Shown here in pieces: positions 12,906-22,865 of a stretch of DNA of 64,000 bases. Position numbers and translations under genes: made by a program. Origin of the DNA: Stenopsyche tienmushanensis (taxonomy: Eukaryota; Arthropoda; Insecta; Trichoptera; Stenopsychidae). The notes beneath the pieces were generated by a model. It saw nothing but the letters and a program-made list of their open reading frames with translations, had not been told where the DNA came from and ran no database searches. The DNA is taken from assembly GCA_008973525.1 (NCBI GenBank), contig WACJ01000104.1, forward strand, positions 930,001 to 994,000, read 5' to 3'. Within the stretch, counting starts at the first letter, position 1. The number at the start of each line of letters is the position of its first letter.

Positions 12906-12912
12906 ATTATAA

Positions 12913-13105
12913 TATATCAACAGTGTTAAGGCTCATTTATTGATACACAAGCTTCACTCAGCGCGGTCTTGAAAGAAAAGTGGATTTGTGTGGAGGATAA
13001 GCCGTACACATACGAATATAGCATCTACGTTTACGTTAATTTAAAATTAGCTCACTGATCATAGTATTAACCCTCTGGATGCTAAGCAACGATATATCGT
13101 TGTTA
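12913..13105 (+). repeat. dispersed repeat (AACAGTGTTAAGG family), copy 2
   Basis: Aligns end to end by eye with 7672-7880 in the same orientation. Shared landmarks are AACAGTGTTAAGG, TTTATTGATACACAAGCTT, GTCTTGA and AACGATATATCG. Confidence 0.6.
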
Positions 13106-13220
13106 CTGACACACGCGACATTATATTTAATTATTCATAAGAGCTCTAAAAGCCACTAAAATACAAACAATGTGATTGAGTTCAACCATATTTATTAATG
13201 AATAAAATCGAAATATTATA

Positions 13221-13318
13221 CAGTCAACCCTCCTATAGCGTTCACTTTGTTTGCGGCGTCTTTTACGCAAACAACGGGTAAAATACGTAAAGTCCCTATT
13301 GTATAGTCCCTATTTGGA
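13221..13318. mobile_element. Tigger/pogo-like MITE, left part
   Basis: Begins TA then CAGTCAACCCTCCTATAGCG, the terminus shared with MITEs at 23365, 49626 and 50072. It continues through GCGTCTTTTACGCAAAC and ends near GGATGCTATAGAATGG, where an LTR-like repeat takes over. The expected right terminus GGGTTGACTG is missing, so the copy is truncated. Confidence 0.55.
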
Positions 13319-13319
13319 T

Positions 13320-13575
13320 GCTATAGAATGGACGGATGGATGGGGATGGACGGGCGTCGAACAGAAAGACTCTCTTCTTCAGATGACTCTTTATTCACAC
13401 GAGAGAGAGAAAGAGATCTGACTGCGGGAAGGAAGTCCTCCCGCAGCCAAGGCTAACCAACAACTCTCGCCTTTTGCGTATCACCACCCAACCGGCACAC
13501 AGAAGATGGCGCTATTAAAATAGCACATTGCACCCAAAGAGGGATGGATGATGTCGCTGTTAATCTGGTAGTTTC
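13320..13575 (+). repeat. LTR-like dispersed repeat, copy 2
   Basis: Shares the ordered blocks of the copy at 5247: GGGCGTCGAACAGAAAGACT, a GAGAGAGAAAGAG run, GGAAGGAAGTCCTCCCGCAG, AGATGGCGCTATTAAAA and GATGTCGCTGTTAATCTGG. Both ends are lost. Confidence 0.5.
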
Positions 13576-13976
13576 CAGGCCCGAAACTAATAAAATCCAC
13601 ATCTGGCACTGTATGCTGCTTTTTTTAAATTTGGCTTGAAAAACCACAAAAACCAGTATATAACACTCAAAGATATTCACGATGAAGTGGTAAAAATCCA
13701 CAGATGTCAGCAATGACTCCAGAAATTTAAATCGGGTTATAAAAGTTTAAGGGATGAACTGAAAATGACGGGGTCTTTGAATTTTTTACTTTGAAGATGC
13801 ACCAAAATCCCGTTAGATCGAATCAGATCCAAGCCAATCATAAAAACTCATTTAAAAAGTAATTAGCAAAACGAATAGGATGGGTGCTATGGAGTAGGAT
13901 GGGTAGTGCACGCCTTGACCGAACACAAAAAAATGAGCGACGAAATACGTTTTTGGAGACAAGCCATGATTATAAT

Positions 13977-14467
13977 ATACACTTGGATCGATTTTTATGC
14001 GTTAAATACAATCCAGGGGGGGTCGCATATAAAAAATTCGCATAAAAAAGACTTGAACTGAATATTTTTAAAAATCGCATAACTTCAAATCGTTGTGATC
14101 AAATCATATAAATAAAAACACTACATATTTATCTTAAATATATAACGTCTATTTTACAGTCTCGTCAGCATACATTAATTCATCATCCTTCTGTGTTGAA
14201 ATCGTCTTTTTTAAATGTAATCGCCGATTAACCCCTTAAAAAGGCAAGACACAGAGTTGTGTCCGAATTCCAATGATTCAGAGAAAGAATTATTATCCAG
14301 AGACGTAGAGTATCTTGCACGTTGAATTTGGAGATAAACATAGACGTATTTTATGCGTATTCGCATAAAAAAAAGTTTTATTCTCTATAAAAAAATGAGG
14401 GATGGGTTCCATTTTTTTTTTAAAAACGCATAACTTCAAAATCGCATAAAAACAAACCCAAGTGTAC
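13977..14467 (+). mobile_element. GCATAACTTC-family TIR element, copy 1
   Basis: About 491 bp flanked by TA. The left end is TACACTTGGATCG and the right end in reverse complement is TACACTTGGGTTTG, so the termini are inverted repeats. Inside each end, TTTATGCG and CGCATAACTTCAAA words recur. No transposase frame is present. TA flanks plus short TIRs point to a non-autonomous Tc1/mariner-type element. Related copies are at 18425, 30216 and 35390. Confidence 0.55.
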
Positions 14468-14540
14468 ACAAAACATTAATGTTGTAAAACAAAAATATCT
14501 GTCAAATTTATTGCAAATTATTATAAACGTTTTGTTGCAG

Positions 14541-14647
14541 ATTTCATAATGACATCCACCAAATTCAGTCAGATTTATGCGGCAAAGTCATCGAAACTTG
14601 GACCTCCCGAATACGTGCCACCAAGCAAAACTGCGGCGGATATTTGA
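14541..14647 (+). other. possible terminal exon, 32-residue frame
   Basis: TTTTGTTGCAG at 14530-14540 resembles a good 3' splice site. It is followed after eight bases by an ATG (14549) opening 32 codons to TGA. The peptide (MTSTKFSQIYAAK..., ending PPSKTAADI) has a codon and residue pattern unlike the AT-rich surroundings. ATAAAATATTC follows about 30 bases later. I do not recognise the product. Chance is a real alternative for so short a frame. Confidence 0.2.
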
Positions 14648-14722
14648 ACGACGTTATATTTTATACTTAATGCCATAAAATATTCTTTCAAATTAAAAAA
14701 AAAATAAGTAGATATCTTATAT

Positions 14723-15845
14723 ATCATCATCATCATAGCGCAGCCACTAACAGTCCACTACAGAACTATGGGCCTCTTCAATATCCATTCATAGGAAAGG
14801 GGTTACATCCATTTCGTCTGTATCATACATTCACCTCCTCATTCGCTCGATATTGAAGGTAGCATTACCACCGAGTTTTATTTTGAACGCTCACCCAACG
14901 GGTATCCTGAGTGAACGTATTGACGAACACTTTCGCGAACGTCTCGATAAGGAGTTTGGGGGGTTTGTAAAGACTGAGTAGTTTTCATAGGGAGATGGTG
15001 GAAAACTACTCTAGACGACCTTTTTGACTCTACTGGAAAGGGCTTTCTGGAGTACAAGGAGTCCAGTCCCCCCTTTCCTCGCTAGGGCGTTGCCGGGGTA
15101 GGGTGAAGACATACGAGACGCTTAAGTGCATCTCGGATTCGCTCCTACACCAACTGAGGGTGTCTCCCCGTCACCGTACAACTTACCCGAGCGAATTCGA
15201 AACTGAGTGGTTTCGCCATTTTTTCAGGTTGCCCCTCTCAGTTCGGCGATTACAAAACGATATAGAAGTCAACGGAAGACAATGTTGTTTTTCGTTGCAA
15301 AGTAAAGATCATCAAATGCATCTCCTCGAGGCTGTCTTCTTGGTGTTCTTCTTGTTCCTGCTCCGTTCCTAGAGCCTCTCGGATCCGAACCGGTGAGGTT
15401 CCTCGAGTTCCATACTGCTAAGTAGGGAAGACCATGCAAGAGACAACGAGCGACATGCAAGTTAAGATTCGTATAAAAAGCAATGAATAGTATATAAACT
15501 GGATATCAGCTTGCTGTTAGAAGAGTATTTAAGTATCTACTCTGTAAAAAGGTACTAGTCAAGTGGCCAATAGTTAAAATACATAAAATCGTATAAGTAT
15601 AATAGTTAGGAGTAGTCAAATGTGGTTAGGCCGCAAAAGTATTAGTCAAATTGTATTAGCAAGGGGTAGTTATGTCGCATCACAGTATTCGAACTTTGAC
15701 GTTTAGTGTCTACCGGGCACAATCAAATAATATTTAATCGGTCAGACTGGGAGTAACTGGAAACAAATATATAGACATAGCTGAAACGAATAGGTTAAAG
15801 TCAGGTATCAAGTAATATCAAATAGTCAGGTCCATATCAAATAGT
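14723..15845 (-). repeat. 1.1-kb dispersed repeat with TGA-type tail, copy 1
   Basis: Minus-oriented copy of the repeat also present at 58684-59052 and 59755-60865. Its 3' end (low coordinates) is the triplet run ATCATCATCATCAT, next to CACTAACAGTCCACTACAGA. The far part matches 59755-60140 through GCCTAACCACATCTGAC-type words. The AACAGTCCACTRC...GGGCCTC block resembles a sequence seen near 3' ends of RTE-type LINEs in many insects. That relationship is from general knowledge. No intact frame remains. Confidence 0.55.
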
Positions 15846-15849
15846 TTAT

Positions 15850-16995
15850 CTTATATATAATTTGTTTTATTTATATTTAAAAATTGAGCGTCCTTGTTGC
15901 AATAACTTTTTTAAATTTAAATTTAACATAATTGCTCATTGAATTAAATCCATGCGATAAGGCATAAACTTGATATTAACCGGTCCAATTAAGACGAATA
16001 TGAGATTGACATAGATTTAAACAATGGTAGCAATCATTTGGTTCCGGATCGAATATCAATAAAAACCGGTTTTCTTAATTTGTATTAATTATTTTTTAAA
16101 TAGGTAAAAAAAATGCTCTCAAGGATTACCTTTGTGTCTAAACAAGATTAAGACTCCCAAAACGAAATGATGACATTTTCACATAATTTATACCGACCGC
16201 TGATACAATATTGAGGCAGCGCCCGAAACGGAGCGTCGCCCGCGGCGAAGGGGTCAAAATAAATTATCTCCGCATCGAGGCAGTGTTCGGAATAAATTGA
16301 TCGTTTAAATAATTTAAATCTAATCTAATCCAAAGTCATATACGTACAATGTCTCGAGATACAATATTATCGCCATAAATGAGTTTGACGGAATAATAAA
16401 TGGGGTAAAAAGGCGAAAAGGAACGCGCGTACCTGAGGACGGTCGGACCTTTTTTATCTTTGCTCCCCAGCCACCAATTAATTAAGTCGACGTTATGGCT
16501 TAATTAGTCACATCAAATATGTAAATGGGACTCGAACTGTTTTATGACAGCGATGCTTATTTCAATTATGTACACGTGGACCATTATATCCCGATTAATT
16601 GGGGGGATGCCGCAAGAATAGCGCGCGCGACCCGTCCATCATTCGCGGAAAAACCAATGTTTATCAACAAAAATTTAATATTTCATAGCAAAGGTCAATA
16701 GACAAATTCGCAGTGCAATGCGCTCGCCATATTTGCATAGAATCGCAGGTTGCGTCATGGATCCTGAGACTATTTAAATCCGTTTACGACGATCATTTTC
16801 GACGCCCCCCTTTTGTATAATAAGCATTTTACGAGGCCATTTATCACTATAAATCAAATTCTTAAAAGACATCTAAGATTGCGTCCATAGTAATACATAT
16901 AAATAGATTCGAATTCGTCTGGCAAGGCAACATCATCATATTGAATATGCGAGGGACATTCAAATATAAACCGGAATTTTGATTGATAAACATTT
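15850..16995. other. no recognised gene
   Basis: AT-rich up to about 16190, then a low-repeat, more balanced segment to about 16830. A trace of the ACCGGTTTTC-type repeat is at 16040-16075. No frame is recognised on either strand. Confidence 0.35.
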
Positions 16996-16999
16996 ATTA

Positions 17000-17242
17000 A
17001 TGATATAGGGAGCCGGACGAATGGATAGGGGATGGAAGGGCGTCGAACAGAAAGACCCACTTCTCTTGATAACTCTTTATTCAGCATGAGAGAGAGAGAT
17101 CTGGCTGTGGGAAGGACGTTCTCCCGCAGTCAAGGTCTACCGACAACTCTCCTCCAGCGCATCACCGTTATTCTAGCGAATTAAATCTGCTCAGATTAAT
17201 AGCACTATTGCATGGGGATGCAAATCATCCCACGCTACAACA
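17000..17242 (+). repeat. LTR-like dispersed repeat, copy 3
   Basis: Contains GGGCGTCGAACAGAAAGACC, the GAGAGAGAGATCTGGCTG block, GGAAGGACGTTCTCCCGCAG and AAATCTGCTCAGATTAA, and ends GCTACAACA. The middle (the ATGGCGCT block) is deleted. The preserved CAACA end supports TGTTG...CAACA termini for the family. Confidence 0.5.
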
Positions 17243-17250
17243 CCATAGCA

Positions 17251-17510
17251 AATATTAGGGTGTCCCATAAGTTTCTTTCGTTTTCATATTAAGAAAAAAA
17301 TAAACAATAATTTGTGGTTTGTTGGCAAAATATTGATCGAGGTACATTTTTATATCATTATTTGAATTAAAATTTTTACCACGTAAAGTATTTTTCAATG
17401 AAATAGATAAAAAATAATCTGAAGGGGCAACGTCCGGAGAGTATGGAGGATGAGGTAAAACATCCCAGTCAAATGATAATAAAGGTGTTGGCTGCGGTAT
17501 TTTAGGATAG
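17251..17510 (-). pseudogene. mariner 3' end
   Basis: Begins TTAGGGTGTCCCATAAGTTT, a mariner-type terminal repeat. Reading leftward on the minus strand from 17510 gives FDWDVLPHPPYSPDVAPSDY followed by FANKPQIIVYFF and a stop near the terminus. That is the last catalytic Asp block and the enzyme C-terminus. The N-terminal two-thirds are missing. This is a different mariner lineage from the copies at 2640 and 9820. Confidence 0.65.
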
Positions 17511-17789
17511 CTGCTGGATGACGCTAAGGCTGCTTAAATAAAAATGAATAATTACGCGTTGCGCAACAGATTTCAAAGACGGAATCAAAAAGCAAAGATG
17601 GAATGAATGTATTTCCAATTAAGGGAACTAGGACGAAAAATAAGATTCTCCATTGATAAATTTATACAACAAAATTCCGGGTTATATATGAATCACACTT
17701 GTACCACGAAAAAAAGATGCATTGCGATATTTCAATAACATAGTCTTAATTTGTAAATTACTAGTAGGGAATCTTTATTTAAACCAGGG

Positions 17790-18060
17790 ACTCGAACCGA
17801 AATGGGACAGATAATCGGTATAACCGGAACTGAACCGATTTGTAAAATATCGGTTTAATCGTTTCGGTACACATTTGACGAAAAAAATAGTTTGTTGATT
17901 ATTGTGTTGAAAATAATAATAGTTGTTAATAAGGAGTAAAATGCTCTAAATTATGCTAGAAATAAAGTTTTCAATACGAATTTAAACATATTAAAAATTC
18001 AAAAATGTATCACCAGAAACTGAACCGAAAACCGATATTTTTGGGTTTCAAATATGACAA
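17790..18060. repeat. AACCGAAAACCG-type repeat, long copy
   Basis: Rich in GAACCGAAATGGG, AACTGAACCGATTTG, TATCGGTTTAATCG and CTGAACCGAAAACCG words, matching the short stretch at 7960-8065 and in reverse 27490-27560. Non-coding. Confidence 0.4.
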
Positions 18061-18424
18061 TAACGTTAATAAAAATAATTGTTCGAAGCACTGATTTAAG
18101 GCATTTAAAATAATTACGATCCATCAAAAATTTGGAGCAATGAGTGGCCATAAAACGAAAGGACTCATTCGGGTTAAAATATTGACAATATTATGACACT
18201 TTAAATCGGACCATAAATCAACTGAGTTAATGTAACATTCAAAAATTTTGCATTTTAATAAATGCAACTTCAATTCCATATGGAATTCTTATAGGAAATA
18301 GGATTATTTTCTGTTATACAAAATCGCAAGCGTATGCATGGCTATGAGCGTGAACAAGTAAACGCGTGTTTTTGCGAACGTGTGTACGGCGCTTTTCTCA
18401 ATAAAAATATTTTTTTTATCATTT

Positions 18425-18840
18425 CATATCATTTAGGTCTATTTTTGTGTGATTTTGAAGTTATGCGATTTTAAAAAATAATGAAAACTATACCTCGTTT
18501 TTCTATACAGGATAAAGCTTTTTTTATCTGAATGTGCATAAAAAAAATCTAAAATTGCAGAATTCAAATTCCTACGCGAGTTTAAACTTTTCCTTACCGT
18601 GCTAAAAATACCTTTTTTTAATCCCACATTTTAAAAAATACAATTTCAATGCAGAACGATGACGAAATTGTATTGTGTTTTTTTATATGAATTTTTTATA
18701 AGCCTTTTTTTAATGCGATTTTTGATACATTCTATCGCATTGATTTGAAGTTATGCGGTTTTTTAAAATAATGGAACCTATCCCTCAGTTTTCTATGTAG
18801 TTCGAATATTTTTATGCGATTTTTTATATGCGACTCCCCG
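18425..18840 (-). mobile_element. GCATAACTTC-family element, copy 2
   Basis: Contains, in reverse, TTTTGAAGTTATGCGATTTT (18455-18475) and TTTGAAGTTATGCGG (18742-18760), with ATGGAACCTATCCCTC-type words shared with 14400. It appears as two partly repeated halves with clear outer ends lost. Non-coding. Confidence 0.45.
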
Positions 18841-19037
18841 TGGAACATATCTTTAATTTTTTTTAAATATTTGGATTCAAATGCACATTAAAAAATTAAA
18901 TCAATTGCCAATAAATTTGGGAAACCAAATAAAGCAATGTTTTGATTGCTTTTGCTTCACTGAGTTCAATTGCCAACTGATACAAGCCTCCCCTTATTTC
19001 ATTCACCCATTGCTTTTGCGCACTGTTTTTTTTAATA

Positions 19038-19445
19038 TTAGGTATATCGTTAAATCCTTGCCGATTTTGATAGATGCCTGTTCGAGCTCAATTTGTATCA
19101 AGAATGATCGCATAAAATGCATTCACTGTGGTCAACATCTCAAGAACATTTTACATGTATCAGAAAAACGAATCGAATGAGGGTTTGGATGCCGCACGAA
19201 CTATCTTTGTTATCACGACGATAACAAAGGAAGAGAAAAAATTAAATAAATTATTTCATTGTCAAACAATCGGCAAAGACTTTTCGATGCACAAATTGAA
19301 AGCTTACCCAGTTTTTATACAAAATTCCATCGGCAAAAATATTTAAAATTTTCCACAGCACGAAGACATTTTTCGTTTTGCGGTCAAATTTTATTATCCG
19401 AAGCTCAGTGTGACAAAACAAAACCAATACATCGGAGATAATACG
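19038..19445 (+). pseudogene. decayed mariner-like element
   Basis: Starts TTAGGTATATCGTTAAATCC, close to the terminus at 4411, with CTTGCCG shared downstream. The plus strand then contains GGTTTGGATGCCGCACGAACT, the same block that follows the start of the relic at 4585. It has multiple stops and no catalytic motif is intact. Confidence 0.5.
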
Positions 19446-19895
19446 AACGCCCCATTAAATTGATACAAATGAGGGTTTAAATTAAATTCTGTACGATTCC
19501 AGGGCCGCAGCAAGAGTTATGGAGGTGGCCCGGGCATTATGTTTATTTAGCGGATCCTTTTTCACAAATGGGCATTATTGAATAGTGGACGAGGTCCTGA
19601 TGTACGAGGGCGGTCTCCTTCAAAACTGAGACATCAAATGCAAAAATAATTCGATCCTTGCAGAATGTAGGTCGATGTATTTTATAAATTGTTTGAGATC
19701 GCCCGATTTGGGTTCGGGCGGGCGGGCGGTCCATACAACACGGGAATGTTTCAACACAACTGGATTTCTCATCACACCTTAGAAGAGGAGCACCCAAATA
19801 GCTACCATAACATTATTATAAATTATTCTATATTTATCTTCAAAAAAGTATAGATTTACATAATAAAAACTCTTTTTTGTGGGCGACCAAATGAG

Positions 19896-20700
19896 GTGAC
19901 CACGTCAGAAATGGCGAAGAAAATCTACAAAATGTTGCTGGATAACCGTCGACTGAAATTGCACGAGCTAGCAGACATGTTAAGTATTTCAAAAAATGCT
20001 ATAAATCGCATATTGACTGAAAATTTGCACATGAGAAAGCTATGCGCAAGATGGACGCCGTGTTTGCTCACAATGGAACAGAAATAGTGACATGAGGATG
20101 TTTCAATCGATTGTTTCATTTCACGCCTGAGACAAAAGAACATAGGGATTCATGTTTATTGGGACAGAGAGGGTCCAAAAAAACATGGGGAACATGAAGA
20201 AACTAGCTAGATTATCTAAATATTTGAAAACTAAAACAAAATAACCAGCCAAGATATATAAATGTGTATTGTAAATTATAACTAAATAAAAATAAATTAG
20301 GGTAAAATTGATACATTTATGGGTGTGGAAAAAGTTTAGTCTCACTAGCCGCCACATTTGGCGTGAGCCGCTCATACGTTCTTGCCCTTTGATGATCGTA
20401 GAGATCACCAAAGGCCTCGAGTATGCATTTTTCGCCCAAAAATGTCAATGTGCCCAACCGGTCCGCCATTCGGACCGCTAATACGACGTATGACCGCCGC
20501 GCGATTGGATATCATGACTGAACATGATCATAAAACATAATTTGCATCTATGAATTATTTTATTATAGTAAACTTGAAAAACAGTTTCATGGTAAAATAT
20601 TTGCCAACAATGAAGATAAGGTTCTTCTAGTACTATCCTTGTATTATATAGGTTTTAAAAATAAATACTATGAACATTTATGTCAAAATGAAACTCGTTT
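19896..20700. mobile_element. mariner/R1 composite repeat, copy A
   Basis: The plus strand 19910-20100 encodes a mariner N-terminal segment (KLHELADMLSISKNAINRIL, then MRKLCARWTPCLLTMEQK). An AT-rich spacer follows. At 20400-20520 the minus strand carries the R1-like tail (CCAACCGGTCCGCCATTCGG). The mariner-end motif is at 20681. Spacer words such as CTAAATAAAAATAAATTAGG and the post-tail GAATTATTTTATTAT also occur in order at 32700-33030. The chimera therefore existed before it spread. Confidence 0.55.
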
Positions 20701-20854
20701 TATATGTTTATCGATGCAAAATTAAATTTCTGACAATGTTAGTTTGTTATGGGAAATTTTGTACAATAAAAATTACTGATGACCGAATTTAAACATTTTT
20801 TTTTTTTTTTGAAAAGGACAAATTTATTTTCTAATATTAGATTCGGGGCCGTGA

Positions 20855-21175
20855 TGTTGCTGGACGAATGGATGAGAATAGACGGGCGTCGAATAGAAAG
20901 ACTCTCTTTTCTAAATAACTATTTATTCCACAAGAGAGAGAGAGAGAGAGAGAGAGATCTGGCTGCAGGAAGGACGACCTCCCGTAGCCAAGGCTAACCG
21001 ACGATTCCGCTGACTCTCGCCTCCTGCGCGTCACTCCCCAACCGGCAACGGTGCACTAAGCAATCGGTTGGTATGCAGGTGCAATGTCTCCGCAGGGCCA
21101 CAAGAGATGGCGCTGTTAAAATGTTATTCAGGCGCACATTGCACCTGAAGAGAGATGGAAGATGTCGCTGTTAAC
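20855..21175 (+). repeat. LTR-like dispersed repeat, copy 4
   Basis: Begins TGTTGCTGGACGAATGG and continues with GACGGGCGTCGAATAGAAAG, AAATAACTATTTATTCC, a GA run of about 24 bp (20934-20957), GGAAGGACGACCTCCCG, CAAGAGATGGCGCTG and AGATGTCGCTGTTAA. It matches 5247-5632 most closely, and the 3' end is truncated. Confidence 0.5.
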
Positions 21176-21189
21176 CGCTTTGAGTTTCA

Positions 21190-22110
21190 ATTTTCGTGAC
21201 GTTCAAGCTAATTTACCCTCCCTATATAGAAAAAAAAATGATTCAATTGTGTTTTTCACAGTCTAAACATTGCAACACAATAAGATTGCAACACTTAACG
21301 AATATCTATTGATTTCACAATGAATTTTAACACAAGAATGGCGTGTGACCCTATTTAATAATATCGAATTTATTTTTACCCATTGTTCTTCATTGTAATT
21401 AAACGGAAATTCAGCTTATAAAGCGACCTGAATTTAGCCCAAATATATGTTTTGTTTCTGTTACCAAATGTTCATCCAAACTGCGCTGAGATCATGTTGT
21501 AAATCTGCATTGTCGCATGTGTGGTTATATTATCATTGTTTTATGAGGAGATTGCAGATGATGATGATGATCGAAACAAATCGATGCGATCGCGCCACCC
21601 CCCGGGCAACCCTCCGCCCTGTTTTACCCTGATTTCTCAGTTGGCCCACGTAAACAAAAGTGAAGATAAAAAATAATAATGTTTATTCGTCCGTGGTCAC
21701 AAGCAGCGTGGAATTTATGTGACTGTGATCATCATATTCATTGGACTGGACTTTTTGGTACAGTTTTTGTTGCATTGATCCCCCACATTGGTGCGAGTGT
21801 GCCTCGTCGGAATTTTCGGGTCAGGCGCCAACCTCGTTTTTTGGGTTTTTTTATAGATCGAATTATCCATGCACCGCAGTATCTTATTTTTATGCCGCGC
21901 GTTTAGGCACAATTTAACACTTTCACGGCGTCGAGGTGTTCCCGCTTTAATTAGGTGCCGATCCCCTAAGCGACATCCCCGCATACATTTGAATTAAAAA
22001 CGCATCAAAGCTCTAGTTTTCTTCGCCCAGATCCTCTGTATCGAGACGGCCGACGATATATAAAAAAGGTTTCGAATCGGCAGCGGTGCTTAATGTGTTA
22101 AATTGTAGTA
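21190..22110. other. no recognised gene
   Basis: AT-rich to 21450, then a low-repeat balanced stretch to about 22060 with a short GATGAT microsatellite at 21555-21570. Frames of 60-90 codons overlap on both strands; none is recognised. Confidence 0.35.
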
Positions 22111-22114
22111 AAAT

Positions 22115-22340
22115 GTTGATACATCTAATATATAAAAGTGAATTGGGTTTTGTTCGTTCGAAATGCGCTGCCATACCGTTCATCAAATTGCAATAAAACT
22201 TCGTCCATTTATTACTAAAGAATTTGCGAGTAACATAGGCATAGTTTAATATATAAAAATCAATATTTGTTTGTTCGTATTTAATGCGCTGCCATATCGT
22301 TCATTTGATTGCAATGAAACTTTGCCAACTTATTGTTTGC
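22115..22340. repeat. ATATATAAA...GATTGCAATGAAAC repeat, tandem pair
   Basis: Two consecutive units, each starting TATATAAAA, then TTTGTTCGTTCG or TTTGTTTGTTCG, GCGCTGCCATACCGTTCAT and ATTGCAATRAAACTT. Related single units occur at 27975-28165 and 29660-29820 with TACGCTCCTATAC in place of GCGCTGCCATACC. Such sequences are common dispersed elements in insects; I cannot name the class. Confidence 0.5.
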
Positions 22341-22865
22341 TCTTTTTCAAATAATGTAGGTATCCCGTAGATCCGTTTTTGTGCCCAATTATGACCTTTT
22401 AGATATAATACTAAATATCAAAGATCAGTTTTTACGTTTAAACCATAGTTAACAATATCAAAAATACATATATTTTTTAAAACGGGATAAAATGATGGCA
22501 GATTGAACGGAAAACGAACGATTTGATCAATTTCCGATTCCTCTATTTCTGTATATAATCGCACAAAATTAATCGCTCATTTATTTTCGATCACACCGGG
22601 CAATCCGATAAACAAATTGATGTGCAAAAGGTGCACATAATAATTAATGACAGGTGCAACTGTCACAAAAGTGAAGCATATTGCACCCGAAGTGCATATT
22701 CAATATGGTTTCCATGCACTAATTTCCTGTTCGTTTTTGCCATGCCACATTAAATATTTTTTTTATCGAAAAAAAATTGACACATGCCACATAAAATTGA
22801 ATTCCAACATGACACAGTGCATTTGTACGGGACACAAAGGATAATTTTAAATAAAAAGGACTCAC

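Noticed and set aside
17785..17800. GGGACTCGAACCG, a minus-strand T-arm-like word
   Set aside because: Part of the AACCGAAAACCG repeat; no cloverleaf can be drawn.
22115..22340. Tandem pair considered as a CRISPR-like array
   Set aside because: Only two diverged units of about 110 bp in a eukaryotic genome; it is a dispersed repeat.
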